Below are positions 7,349-16,544 of a stretch of DNA of 55,527 nucleotides, one piece after another. Under the pieces are notes generated by a model. That model saw only the letters and a list, made by a program, of their open reading frames with translations, was not told the DNA's origin and searched no databases. The position numbers and the translations under genes are program-made. Position 1 is the stretch's first letter; each line of letters begins with the position of its first letter. Source of the DNA: Lentisphaerae bacterium GWF2_49_21 (lineage in GTDB: Bacteria > Verrucomicrobiota > Lentisphaeria > Victivallales > GWF2-50-93); NCBI GenBank assembly GCA_001804805.1, contig MHBH01000078.1:1-55527 (forward strand). Reading direction: 5' to 3'.

Positions 7349-9031
7349 TTACTTCCCGAATTTGCTTACCAGCAAATTCTCCGTCTCCATCGTATATGAG
7401 CCGTCTTTTGTCAATGTCTTTGCTAGTTCAGGAGAAAGTTCGGATATCTTCTCAATTGGCGTTATCGGGAAATCGCAGTGCGGGAAAATTACAGTCTTGC
7501 CGGGAAATTTTGCGTCAGCAACTGCTTCAAGCCCCTTCTTCAGATCCTTCATCCCGCCGACTGCGGCAAGCGCGGTTGCAGGATTCAGCTTCTTCTCCTC
7601 GACAAGCTTCAAGGTGTGACGGAGATGCGCGGTCAGACTTCCGCTCGAACCGATATATCGCACTGATTCATTGGCGATCTTCCTGATGTTCAGGAGCCCT
7701 TCCTTGCCGGCGGGGATTCCCGCAAAGATGTTCATGAGCCCGGCTTTCTTCAGGAGCGGAGCCGATGAGTTGAGAACTGGAATAACGGGCACCAGCATTA
7801 CGATGTCGTCGAAACCTCCTGCGGGCTCTGCGAACTTCGCAACTTCTGCTTCGAATGCGGCAGGAGAGGTGAAGGACTTGGGGTTAAGCGTCATGAATTC
7901 AATTTTTCTTTCTTTGATCTTATCGCTGAGAAGTTCGAAGACGTGTTTAATCCTTGTGTCATCCATGTCTGTCATCAGTATCCGCGACGGGCCATCGGAA
8001 GATTCAACTGCAAGCTGGGTGTGCATCTGTCCCATTGCACCTGCGCCTCCGACAAGCCAGCAGGTTCCGCCTTTCTTGAGCTTGCTTCTGACATTACGGT
8101 TGTATGCATCGGAAAAATTATTTGATTTTGTCCCCTGGTAGAGCCAGCCATTGTAGTGGATGCCGCCTACATCGAACGACCATGCCTCGTCGGGATATCT
8201 TCCGATGAAGCTGATGACAGCGTTCTTTTTTGCGAGTTTCGCAATCTTTTCAGCGTTCTCCCTGCGGACTTCGCAAATGAAGATGTCGTCGAACTCACCT
8301 TTCTCAGGAATGTGCTTGAGGATTTCGATCCTGGCCGAAGGAAGCTTGGCCCTGAGCACATCGATGGTCTTCCTGCTTATGTTCAGAGCTGAAATCCTTT
8401 TGGGCTTAGCGTCTTCGAGCAGCTTGCCAGGCACATAGGCCGTACTGTTGCCGGGTTCGCAGGCTATGAGTACCGAGCCGCCTTTCTGCGGGGCCTTCCT
8501 GTTCTCAATCATGTAGCTTGCAATGACACAGGTCCAGGGCTCGATGAGAGCGGCAATGCCTGCGGGAATGGAATCGGCGAGGGGGAGGAGATAACAGCCT
8601 TCATCGCCGTTCAGCACACGCTGGTCGATCCTGCTGTATTCGGACATTCCGCCGTCGATCGCGTAGCCGTATGCAAATCCTTTTCCTTTCACATAGATGT
8701 CGGCCTGGATTATGAAGCGCTGTCCGGCAGAGAACTTGTCGGAAACTTTTTTTCCGGTCTTGACGATTGTCATTACGGCCTCGTGTCCGGGGATCACGGG
8801 CTGTGTCGCAAGATCCGGGGAGATGACGCGTGGATGGTCCTTGCCGGCGCGGATGAGCTTTACATCCGAGAAGCAGAGGCCGATGGCGTCTATTTTCACG
8901 AGGAGTTCGTCGTCGCCGATCTCCGGTACATCCACAGTGCAGGGCTGATTGTTCCTGCCGAGGTTTTCCATTCCTGCCCCGAAGAGTGGCCAGGCGAGCA
9001 TTTTATCTGGCAATGATTTTATTGAAGACAT
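7349..9031 (-). CDS. large zinc-type medium-chain dehydrogenase with two nucleotide-fold segments
   Basis: This 560-residue protein begins like a zinc alcohol/sorbitol dehydrogenase: GLCFSDVKLIRAG (about 52-64, carrying the catalytic-site Cys) and GHEAVMTI (about 83-90, the His-Glu pair). After IEPWTCVIASYM come two Rossmann-like regions, GGSVLIACEPGNSTA (about 184-198) and KKGGTCWLVGGAGAMGQMHT (about 320-339). Most family members are near 350 residues with a single Rossmann fold, so about 200 residues are extra. The second glycine-rich motif looks the better NAD(P) site. Sugar-phosphate reductases are among the more similar groups, but the substrate cannot be read from sequence. GGATC lies 5 nt before the ATG. 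Confidence 0.75.
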   Translation of the reverse strand: MSSIKSLPDKMLAWPLFGAGMENLGRNNQPCTVDVPEIGDDELLVKIDAIGLCFSDVKLIRAGKDHPRVISPDLATQPVIPGHEAVMTIVKTGKKVSDKFSAGQRFIIQADIYVKGKGFAYGYAIDGGMSEYSRIDQRVLNGDEGCYLLPLADSIPAGIAALIEPWTCVIASYMIENRKAPQKGGSVLIACEPGNSTAYVPGKLLEDAKPKRISALNISRKTIDVLRAKLPSARIEILKHIPEKGEFDDIFICEVRRENAEKIAKLAKKNAVISFIGRYPDEAWSFDVGGIHYNGWLYQGTKSNNFSDAYNRNVRSKLKKGGTCWLVGGAGAMGQMHTQLAVESSDGPSRILMTDMDDTRIKHVFELLSDKIKERKIEFMTLNPKSFTSPAAFEAEVAKFAEPAGGFDDIVMLVPVIPVLNSSAPLLKKAGLMNIFAGIPAGKEGLLNIRKIANESVRYIGSSGSLTAHLRHTLKLVEEKKLNPATALAAVGGMKDLKKGLEAVADAKFPGKTVIFPHCDFPITPIEKISELSPELAKTLTKDGSYTMETENLLVSKFGK

Positions 9032-9218
9032 GATTGATCCTTTTTTGAAAAATAATCTGGTGGTTTAAAATTAGGATGGATTTGTTTAAATTCAAACATT
9101 TAAATCAAGTAGGCAATTTAAAATAGCTCTATTGAGTAATTCCAAATCCGAGAATATATTACGGCGTCATTAAACAATATCTGACGACTTTCAACAATAT
9201 AAAGCATAAGATATAAAT

Positions 9219-10421
9219 TTGGAAACTGCGAATACATTGTCCCCCGGAGCCGGCAACGCCTGCGGCAAGGACGTGGCTGACGTCTGCTACCAGTATGTCT
9301 TCGAGGCCATACCATTCATCATGATCATCGTCGGCGCCGATTTCAAAGTAAAGGCCCTGAACAGTCCGGCGAAAAGCTTTTTCGGCTCCGGCCCAGGACA
9401 GAAGTCAATGAATCTCTGGGATCTGGCACCTTTCCTGCTTGACAGCAAAACTCCTATAGAGAATGCAATGTCAGAAGGCAGGACGCAGATACTCAGGAGG
9501 ATCGAGTACAAGAGAGGCGAGGACAAGTATATGGACATTTCAGTGTGCCCGTATTCGGGCAAAGACGCCGGGCGTGGCGCGGTAATAGTCATTGACGATG
9601 TGACGGAGCTTGAAAAGAAGGAGCAATACATAAGGCGTTCACAGAAGATGGACATTGTCGGAACTCTTGCGGCGGGACTTTCACACGACTTCAACAATGT
9701 CATCAACGGGATAAAGGCGACGGTCGATTCGATAAAATACTCACTTGGCAACATGAAGCTTACGCCCGATGCGCTCAGGAAGCAGGTCAAGGACGATCTT
9801 GAGATCGTCGAGGAGTCGGCGAACAGGGGGTCGGACATAGTTGAACAGCTCCTTTCCATATCAAGGAGGAAGGAGCTTGCACTTGCCGACGTCGATCTTG
9901 CGCAGGCGCTCAAGAATGTATTGAAGATATGCGGCAACACGCTGCCCAAGACGGTCGAGATAGTCTGCGAGGTCAGGGATGAGAAGGCGATGGTCAAGGC
10001 CTCTCTTACGCAGCTTGAGCAGGTTCTGCTCAACCTCTGCATAAACGCATCGCACGCGATGACGATCATGAAGAAGGAAGAGGACGAGAAGGGGGGGAAG
10101 CTGAGCATCTCGCTTGAGAAGATATATGTAGGGCCGAGCATGTGCGAGAGCATACCAGACGCCAAAGAGGGATATTACTGGCTTGTCAGCGTGTCGGACA
10201 CCGGGGTCGGCATGACAAAGGAGATAATGGCGAGGATTTTCGATCCTTTTTTCACGACGAAGGAAAAAAGAGGGACTGGACTTGGGCTTTCGATGGTTTA
10301 TAATATTGTAAAGGAGCACAGAGGGTTCATAGATCTCTTTTCAGAACCCGGTTCCGGATCGGTGTTTTTTGTATTTCTGCCTGTCGCCGGTGATGCCGGC
10401 GCTGGTGCGGGGGCCGGCTGA
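9219..10421 (+). CDS. soluble PAS sensor histidine kinase
   Basis: The 400-residue protein has a PAS domain (about 25-130, starting VFEAIPFIMIIVGADF), a dimerisation/phospho-acceptor helix with H156 in LAAGLSHDFNNVING, and an HATPase domain with N-box (QVLLNLCINASHAM), G1 (SDTGVGM) and G2 (GTGLGLSMVYNIV). No membrane helix and no receiver domain are seen. The C-terminus ends in a Gly-Ala tail. The TTG start at 9219 lacks a clear ribosome-binding site; the PAS domain begins soon after, so little can be missing. The next gene, 41 nt downstream, is a related kinase that lacks the His but has a receiver, so the two probably work together. Confidence 0.88.
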   Translation: METANTLSPGAGNACGKDVADVCYQYVFEAIPFIMIIVGADFKVKALNSPAKSFFGSGPGQKSMNLWDLAPFLLDSKTPIENAMSEGRTQILRRIEYKRGEDKYMDISVCPYSGKDAGRGAVIVIDDVTELEKKEQYIRRSQKMDIVGTLAAGLSHDFNNVINGIKATVDSIKYSLGNMKLTPDALRKQVKDDLEIVEESANRGSDIVEQLLSISRRKELALADVDLAQALKNVLKICGNTLPKTVEIVCEVRDEKAMVKASLTQLEQVLLNLCINASHAMTIMKKEEDEKGGKLSISLEKIYVGPSMCESIPDAKEGYYWLVSVSDTGVGMTKEIMARIFDPFFTTKEKRGTGLGLSMVYNIVKEHRGFIDLFSEPGSGSVFFVFLPVAGDAGAGAGAG

Positions 10422-10462
10422 GGGCGAGGCCGGAGAAATAATAACATAAGGATTTATAATTT

Positions 10463-12613
10463 ATGCTTCCACTTAAAAACGAGAGAAGGATTTCCCTGAA
10501 CAATGAGTTTGTGAAGACATTTGTCCTCCTGACGCTGGCATTTGTCTTTATGACGATCATCAATGTCTATGCATATTTCACGATCATCAACATGAGCGAG
10601 AGATATACCACCCTTGCCGGCGCGGCCGTCAACATCAAGCTCAAGGCGACAAACGCGAACCTCATCTTCAGGGAGGTCATCGGCGGATATTCGGACAAGG
10701 ACATGAACGTTGTCTGGGACATATTGAACAGCGCCAGGAAGAACTGTCTTTCCCTGAGGCAGATCGGGGAGAGCGGGACGCTCGAGGGGAAGTTGAACGT
10801 ATACAGGGAGGCCATGCTGAAGTTCTATACTTTCCCGGAGGAGAAGATGACTCCTGAGAAAAGGAAGCTGAAGGAGGATTTCGACACTGCATACACTGAT
10901 CTTATCGGGGCCGTAGACAGGATAGAGAGGGGCCTCAACGAGATGGTCGACAGCAAGCTTTCCCTTTTCAAGATACTTTATGCGATACTGATCATAAACA
11001 TCCTCGGTCTTTTCGGATTCGTATCATACCAGATAAGGACCTTCGTTACTGGACGGCTGGACATGGAGAAGGCGCTGGAGGATTCCAGGAACAACATCAC
11101 AACGATCCTCAACTCGATCAATACGATCCTCATTTTTGCCGATTCCGAGGAGAAGGTCGCCCAGTGGAACAAGTCCGCAGAGAAATATTTCTCCATGACC
11201 AGCGAAAAGGCCGTAGGGCAGAACATCTGGGAGCTTCTTGATTTCCTGAAGCCATATCATACCGAATATGAGAAGATATTCCAGCTGCAGCGTTCGACCG
11301 AATTCCCGAAGGAGCACCTGAGCATCAACGGCAGCGAAAGGTTCCTCAACATAAAGATGAGCTACGCTCCGGGGATTAACGGCGTCGTGATATGCCTTGA
11401 TGATATCACCGGCATCGAAATGAAGGAAAGGCAGATGCGGCAAGCCCAGAAGATGCAGATCGTTGAAAATCTAATGTCCGGCCTTTCAAACGACTTCAAC
11501 AACGCCCTCGGCGCCATCACCGGCACGATAACGATGATGAAGTATTCCCTCGAGAACAACGCCGGCAACCTTGACGAGATAAAGAACAACATGGAGATCA
11601 TCGAAAGTTCGGCGGAAAAGGCCGTCGTGATGGTCCAGCAGCTCCTGACCTTCGCCCAGAAGCACGAGATCTGCCTCGGCAACATCGACCTCAACGGCAT
11701 TGTCCAGCATATACTCAAGATTTGCCAGAACACGGCCGACAAGAGGATTGAACTGGTCGGGGAAATCTACAACGTGAGGGCTATGACCAAGGCTGATCCG
11801 GCACTCATCGAACAGGTGCTCCTCAACCTGTGCGACAATGCCATCCAGGCCATGACCGTCATGAAGCCGGAGGCCGAACAGGGCGGAACTCTCACTCTTT
11901 CAGTCGACAAGATATATCCCGACAAGAACTACAGGGCGCTGCATCCGCAGGCCATCGGACAGGCATACTGGATTATTTCCGTATCGGATACAGGCGTTGG
12001 AATTGATCCCGAAACCTTGCAGAAGATATACGATCCGTTCTTCACGACCAAGTCGGCGATGCAGGCGACAGGACTCGGACTTACCATAGCGAACGAAGTC
12101 ATCCGTCAGCACAATGGCTTCATTGAAGTCGAGTCGCGCCAGGGAATCGGCTCCAGGTTCAGCATCTATCTGCCGGAATTCGTGGTGCAGGAGGAGGCTG
12201 CCGCGGCCGAACCGGAAGCCCTGGCCGAAGACCAGATCCCTGACGGCACAGGCCTTATTCTCGTTGCTGACGACGAGTTGATCATGAGGAAGACTGCAAG
12301 CAGCATCCTTACAAAACTCGGTTACGAAATCGTGTTTGCCGAAGACGGCGAGCAGACTGTCAATGTCTACAAGGAGAAGGGCGCGCAGATCAAGGCGGTC
12401 CTCCTCGACATGGCCATGCCGAAGATGTCCGGACGCGAAGCATACATCGAGATGAAGAAGATAAATCCGGATGTCAAGGTGCTCCTGGTCTCAGGTTTCA
12501 AGAAGGACAAGCGCATCGAGGATGTCCTGGCCATGGGAGTCAACGCCTTCATCCAGAAGCCGTATTCCATGATCACGCTCGCGCAGGAAGTGAAGAAGGT
12601 CATATCGGGATAA
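10463..12613 (+). CDS. membrane hybrid histidine kinase homologue with Asn at the phospho-acceptor site
   Basis: The 716-residue protein has two membrane helices (about 14-38 and 168-192) around a periplasmic helical sensor region of about 130 residues, then a PAS domain (about 205-325), a kinase core and a receiver domain. The H-box reads LMSGLSNDFNNALGAI: residue 343 is AAC (Asn) where the upstream kinase has CAC (His156) in the same motif. The ATPase motifs are intact (EQVLLNLCDNAIQAM, SDTGVGI, ATGLGLTIANEVI). The receiver has D649 in LLDMAMP, acidic DDE near its start and a lysine in IQKPY. It may bind ATP and pass phosphate to a partner, or only receive phosphate. No DNA-binding output is present. 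Confidence 0.88.
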   Translation: MLPLKNERRISLNNEFVKTFVLLTLAFVFMTIINVYAYFTIINMSERYTTLAGAAVNIKLKATNANLIFREVIGGYSDKDMNVVWDILNSARKNCLSLRQIGESGTLEGKLNVYREAMLKFYTFPEEKMTPEKRKLKEDFDTAYTDLIGAVDRIERGLNEMVDSKLSLFKILYAILIINILGLFGFVSYQIRTFVTGRLDMEKALEDSRNNITTILNSINTILIFADSEEKVAQWNKSAEKYFSMTSEKAVGQNIWELLDFLKPYHTEYEKIFQLQRSTEFPKEHLSINGSERFLNIKMSYAPGINGVVICLDDITGIEMKERQMRQAQKMQIVENLMSGLSNDFNNALGAITGTITMMKYSLENNAGNLDEIKNNMEIIESSAEKAVVMVQQLLTFAQKHEICLGNIDLNGIVQHILKICQNTADKRIELVGEIYNVRAMTKADPALIEQVLLNLCDNAIQAMTVMKPEAEQGGTLTLSVDKIYPDKNYRALHPQAIGQAYWIISVSDTGVGIDPETLQKIYDPFFTTKSAMQATGLGLTIANEVIRQHNGFIEVESRQGIGSRFSIYLPEFVVQEEAAAAEPEALAEDQIPDGTGLILVADDELIMRKTASSILTKLGYEIVFAEDGEQTVNVYKEKGAQIKAVLLDMAMPKMSGREAYIEMKKINPDVKVLLVSGFKKDKRIEDVLAMGVNAFIQKPYSMITLAQEVKKVISG

Positions 12614-12653
12614 GGGAAGAGGAATTGCCTCGCTCTTTATTGCCATCGTCCTT

Positions 12654-14324
12654 TTATTTCCTGAACTTCTGCAGGATGAACTGCTGAGGGTCCGCCCATT
12701 TGCTTCCCTTGGCGAATTCCTCCGAAGTGGTGTAGGTCGGCCAGTCGGAGGAGGTGTCAAATGCAGCATTGTAGATTCCGAAGTAGAGGTGTGCGCCGTA
12801 TCCTCCGTTCTCCCAGGTGAAATGCCTGCCTATCGAACCGAGTTTCTCTCCTTTGGAAACAAGATCGCCCTGCCTGACATGTATGAAAGGCGAGAGATGT
12901 GTGTAGTAGGAGCAGAACTTCCTGCCGTCGGAGCCGGTATGCTCGATGACGGCCGTGTAGCCGCGCCTGGGATTGAATTCCGCCAGTTTCACTTCCCCGT
13001 TTCCGATGGAAACAACTGTGAGATATATCTGGCGCAGGCCGACAGTGTCGCCAATCCTTACATAGTTCTGCGTCGGCGACAGCTTGGTACCGAAAGCTTT
13101 TCTTGCAGGATCGAAATAATCCCTCAGTGGCGGAACAAGGATATCTGCTGAGGCCGGCTTGGAACCGGCCTTTTCAGTCTCCTTCGAAAAAATGGGAATG
13201 TCGAAGGCGAAACCGGTAAGCTTCATCCTCGCCTCTCTTTTACTTTCGAAGGAATCATCCTGGTCCTTGCCCTGAACATATATGGGTTCAAAAGATTCCG
13301 CCTGTTTCAGAAGTTTGACTGTTTCCGCCATTAGAACTGAGTTTTTCTCCTGATCGGTGACCTTTACGGCTTCCTCGAAGGATGCGGGCAGGGGCTTTGC
13401 TTCGCCCTGCTTTACAGCGGATCTTCTTTTGATCGCCTTCAATGCGGCTGTCATTGATGCGGCGCTGTAGAGGTCGGATTCGGTCTTAAGGGCCGTCTCG
13501 AGATTTGGAATTTCATTTTCAGTCCCATGCCAGGCGAGATATTCCGCCGACAGTTCCCTCACGTGCGTATCAAAGGACCTTAGCAGCTCTGAAATATATT
13601 TCCTGATTTCTGCGGAATTCGCATTTTGGCTTATCAACGATGCGATTGCCGCTGTTTTCTCATCCGTCTTCTTTGCGGTTTTCGCCATGGCTAATGTCTT
13701 GGGCGTCAAAGCCGGCGAATAGTAGCGCGGCAGATATATACCCAGGAATTTCCATGCCTGCGGCTTGTCCAGGAGGGAGAGTATCCTGTCCTCGTCAGGC
13801 GCCTGCAGCTCGAGCTGTTCAAATACGACTCCTGCAAGATCCGGATTCTGGTCTTTGACAAGTTCAGGCAGCAGTGGCTTGAGCGAGTCGCGTGCATTTT
13901 TGTTCAAGGCGGACAATGCCAGGAACCTCGCATCCTGGTTTGAATCCTTTTTAAGGATGCCTGTGAGGACAGCTGTGGCTTCGTCGGTCCACACGTTCTG
14001 GAGGAGGAAGAGGGCCATGAGGCGTTTGGGGTTCGGGGATTTCGTCTCCCTTGAAATTGTTTCCCCGGGACCTCCGAACCTGCCTCCTTGTTTCTGGATG
14101 ATGTATTCCATGGAGGCATGATAAAGGAGGCGGGGTACTGCGGCCTTTCCCATCTTCTGGATCTCGGCCACGACATAGTTCTGTGCGTTGCCGCCTGTCC
14201 CCATTTTGACAAGCAGCGCATCGACATCCTTGTCCGGCTGGGAAAGAGTTGTCTTTTCGGCGGCGTTCGAAGCAATGACGAATGTTATTATGGACAATGC
14301 AATTGAAATCAATCTGATTTTCAT
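12654..14324 (-). CDS. secreted HEAT-like protein with degenerate M23 (LytM-like) domain
   Basis: The 556-residue protein starts with a signal peptide (1-21, ending SNAA). Residues about 30-300 are alpha-helical repeats of HEAT type (for example DARFLALSALNKN, VRELSAEYLAWHG). Residues about 430-530 match the M23 peptidase fold: TAVIEHTG, SYYTHLSP, VSKGEKLGSIG and AHLYFGI. Active M23 enzymes have HxH near the end (usually HLHFE); here it is HLY, so one zinc ligand is missing and the first His/Asp pair is also unclear. It is therefore more likely a regulator or binder of peptidoglycan enzymes, as EnvC is, than a hydrolase. It is transcribed convergent to the kinase pair. Confidence 0.75.
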   Translation of the reverse strand: MKIRLISIALSIITFVIASNAAEKTTLSQPDKDVDALLVKMGTGGNAQNYVVAEIQKMGKAAVPRLLYHASMEYIIQKQGGRFGGPGETISRETKSPNPKRLMALFLLQNVWTDEATAVLTGILKKDSNQDARFLALSALNKNARDSLKPLLPELVKDQNPDLAGVVFEQLELQAPDEDRILSLLDKPQAWKFLGIYLPRYYSPALTPKTLAMAKTAKKTDEKTAAIASLISQNANSAEIRKYISELLRSFDTHVRELSAEYLAWHGTENEIPNLETALKTESDLYSAASMTAALKAIKRRSAVKQGEAKPLPASFEEAVKVTDQEKNSVLMAETVKLLKQAESFEPIYVQGKDQDDSFESKREARMKLTGFAFDIPIFSKETEKAGSKPASADILVPPLRDYFDPARKAFGTKLSPTQNYVRIGDTVGLRQIYLTVVSIGNGEVKLAEFNPRRGYTAVIEHTGSDGRKFCSYYTHLSPFIHVRQGDLVSKGEKLGSIGRHFTWENGGYGAHLYFGIYNAAFDTSSDWPTYTTSEEFAKGSKWADPQQFILQKFRK

Positions 14325-14423
14325 GGTGCTCCCTCTGTAATTCCTCCCTCTGTGCTTGTTGAAAAATCAATGGAACTTTGAAAAGGGCATTTTATATTAC
14401 TATATTAGGGGTAAATTACAATA

Positions 14424-14817
14424 GCGGCATTGGAAGGCAACCGCTCCGGGAACGCTGAAAATGGCGTTTCCGGGGAGGAAAGTCCGGACTCCGCAGTGCA
14501 GGAAGTCCAGAGCGCGTGAGCGCCTCAGGATACCGCGGACCATATTCCGCGGGAAGGAAAGTGCCACAGAAAACAAACCGCCCCTGTCCCCGCGCAAGCG
14601 GAGATGGGAGCAAGGGTGAAACGGTGGGGTAAGAGCCCACCGGGCATGTTCGAAAGGACAAGCCGCATGGCAAACCCCTTCCGGAGCAAGACCAAATAGG
14701 GGATGATGCTGCTGCACGCAGCGCTTGAATCCCGGGTATTGGTCGCATAGACAGATGGTTGCCAGCCCGAACGCGCAAGCGCTCGGGATTACAGAATCCG
14801 GCTTACTCCCTTGCCGC
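14424..14817 (+). ncRNA. rnpB: RNase P RNA, bacterial class A
   Basis: The conserved core is clear: GAGGAAAGTCCGGACTCC near the 5' end, CCACAGAAA, GGGTGAAACGGTGGGGTAAG and GAGCCCACCG in the middle, and ACAGAATCCGGCTTA near the 3' end. GCGGCA (14424-14429) pairs with TGCCGC (14812-14817) as helix P1, and a short T-run follows, which sets the ends. The RNA is the catalytic subunit that matures tRNA 5' ends. Length of about 394 nt is normal for class A. The protein subunit gene rnpA is not in the window. Confidence 0.95.
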
Positions 14818-14993
14818 GCTTTTTCAAGGAGAGATGCTGGAGGTGTCGGGTGTCAGGTTTCAGGAGGACCAACTTCGAGATAGTTAGTTTTTCCTGACAC
14901 CTGAACACTGACATCTGGGATTCAGGAAGAGGCAATGCATAAGCTTGCCTCATTAAAAAGAGAACTTTCAAAGCAGGATAAAGGAGTTTTATA

Positions 14994-15518
14994 ATGAGCA
15001 TTGATGCGATCAGGTCGGCCATAAGGGATGTCAAGGATTTCCCGCAGAAGGGGATCATCTTCAAGGATATTACTCCGGTGCTGAAATCGGAGAAGCTTTT
15101 CAAGGAGGTCATCGACATCATCGCAAAACGCTATGAGAAGAAGAAGCCGTCCGCTTTTGTCGTGATTGAATCAAGGGGGTTCATATTCGGATCAGCTCTC
15201 GCATACAAGCTCGGATGCAGCCTTGTACCTGTCAGGAAAAAAGGCAAGCTTCCATACAAGACCATCGAGGAGTCTTACGCGCTGGAATATGGGACGGCGA
15301 CCATTGAGATCCATGAGGATGCCCTCAGGAAAGGCGACGAGGTTGTGATTATTGACGATCTGCTTGCGACAGGAGGCACGGCCGCCGCCGCGGCCAAGCT
15401 TGTCGAGAAGCTCGGAGCGAAAGTTTCGGGATTTGAATTTGTCATCGAACTGGCATTCCTGAAGGGGCGCGCAAAGCTGCCGGGATACAATGTCAACTCG
15501 ATAATTGTCGTCGACTGA
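14994..15518 (+). CDS. apt: adenine phosphoribosyltransferase
   Basis: The 174-residue enzyme converts adenine and PRPP to AMP (purine salvage, cytosol). It has the N-terminal Apt pattern IRDVKDFPQKGIIFKDITP, the ESRGFIFG segment, KKGKLPY, and the PRPP-binding motif VVIIDDLLATGGTAAA (about 117-132). Length is normal. AAGGAG lies 8 nt before the ATG. It follows rnpB with a 176-nt spacer that contains an inverted pair of CAGGTGTCAGG-like segments; the two genes are not obviously related. Confidence 0.97.
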   Translation: MSIDAIRSAIRDVKDFPQKGIIFKDITPVLKSEKLFKEVIDIIAKRYEKKKPSAFVVIESRGFIFGSALAYKLGCSLVPVRKKGKLPYKTIEESYALEYGTATIEIHEDALRKGDEVVIIDDLLATGGTAAAAAKLVEKLGAKVSGFEFVIELAFLKGRAKLPGYNVNSIIVVD

Positions 15519-15640
15519 GAGCTTAAAACTATTATTTTCGGGAAAAAACGAAAAAAACGCGGTTTAATGGGTAAAATTATTTGTATAGAAATTAGATAAC
15601 GTGTAGAGTTCAATTCTTTGTAAATTCAGGACTTCAGATA

Positions 15641-16444
15641 ATGAAATATGGAATAGTAAGCGATATCCACGCCAACCTTGAAGCGCTGACGGTGGTCTTA
15701 AACAAGTGCAAGGAGAATGGCGTTGAGAAATATATCTGTCTTGGAGACATTGTCGGATACAACGCGAATCCGAAGGAATGCCTCCAGATGATCCGTTCAC
15801 TCGACCTGCTCGGATGCGTAAAGGGCAACCACGACGAGTATGTCTCCAATAATGACGAGGAGATGCTCGGTTTCAACCAGCACGCTAAGCAGGCTGTCCT
15901 CTGGACGAAGGCCCAGCTGAACGACGAGGAGAGGGACTGGCTTTCAAAGATCCCCATGAAACAGACCGTCAGGGGCACAAACATAACGATAGTACATGCC
16001 ACGCTTGATTCCCCGGCCTCCTGGGGCTACATATTCGACGTGCATCATGCGATGGACAATTTCTCGTACCAGTTCACGCCCATCTGCTTCTGCGGCCATT
16101 CACATGTGCCGATCGCCTTCTGCAAGAAATCCTTTACCGGCTCGAACAGCCTCCTTGTCGAGGAAATGCAGGAATGGAAGGCCGAAGTGACCGAGGCGAA
16201 TGCCGGCAAGCCGGACGAAGATCCGGTGATCAATATCCAGAAAGGCTGGAAATATCTCATAAATATCGGAAGCGTCGGCCAGCCCAGAAACAGGGATCCG
16301 CGGGCCTCGTTCGCGATATACGACACAGAAGCCAACACCATCACCCGTATGAGGCTTGCTTATGATATTCCCACCGCCCAGCGGAAGATCAAGGAGGCCG
16401 GTCTTCCAGAAAGACTCGCCCTCAGGCTTGAACGCGGAAACTGA
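15641..16444 (+). CDS. calcineurin-like metallophosphoesterase
   Basis: The 267-residue protein has the dinuclear metal-site motifs of the YfcE-like group in order: DIHAN (about 8-12), GDIVGYNANP (about 36-45), GNHDEY (about 66-71) and GHSHVP (about 148-153). There is no signal peptide, so it is probably cytosolic. Members hydrolyse phosphodiesters or phosphoproteins, and the natural substrate cannot be named. It could be co-transcribed with the glycosyltransferase that follows after 100 nt, but a long inverted repeat separates them. Confidence 0.9.
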   Translation: MKYGIVSDIHANLEALTVVLNKCKENGVEKYICLGDIVGYNANPKECLQMIRSLDLLGCVKGNHDEYVSNNDEEMLGFNQHAKQAVLWTKAQLNDEERDWLSKIPMKQTVRGTNITIVHATLDSPASWGYIFDVHHAMDNFSYQFTPICFCGHSHVPIAFCKKSFTGSNSLLVEEMQEWKAEVTEANAGKPDEDPVINIQKGWKYLINIGSVGQPRNRDPRASFAIYDTEANTITRMRLAYDIPTAQRKIKEAGLPERLALRLERGN

Positions 16445-16448
16445 GCTT

Positions 16449-16543
16449 GTAAATATTCACTGGTATCAGCATGCCATGGCGTAGTTTCCATACCTCAAAA
16501 GTCATTATCTGGAAGAATACCGGTTTTTACGGTGAATATTTAC
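16449..16543. repeat. long inverted repeat ending at the glycosyltransferase start codon
   Basis: GTAAATATTCAC (16449-16460) and GTGAATATTTAC (16532-16543) are perfect 12-nt inverted arms 71 nt apart. Next to them ACTGGTAT (16459-16466) pairs with ATACCGGT (16518-16525) with one wobble. The right arm ends 1 nt before the ATG at 16545 and leaves no room for a ribosome-binding site. It may be a small mobile repeat or a structure that controls translation. Confidence 0.55.
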
Positions 16544-16544
16544 C

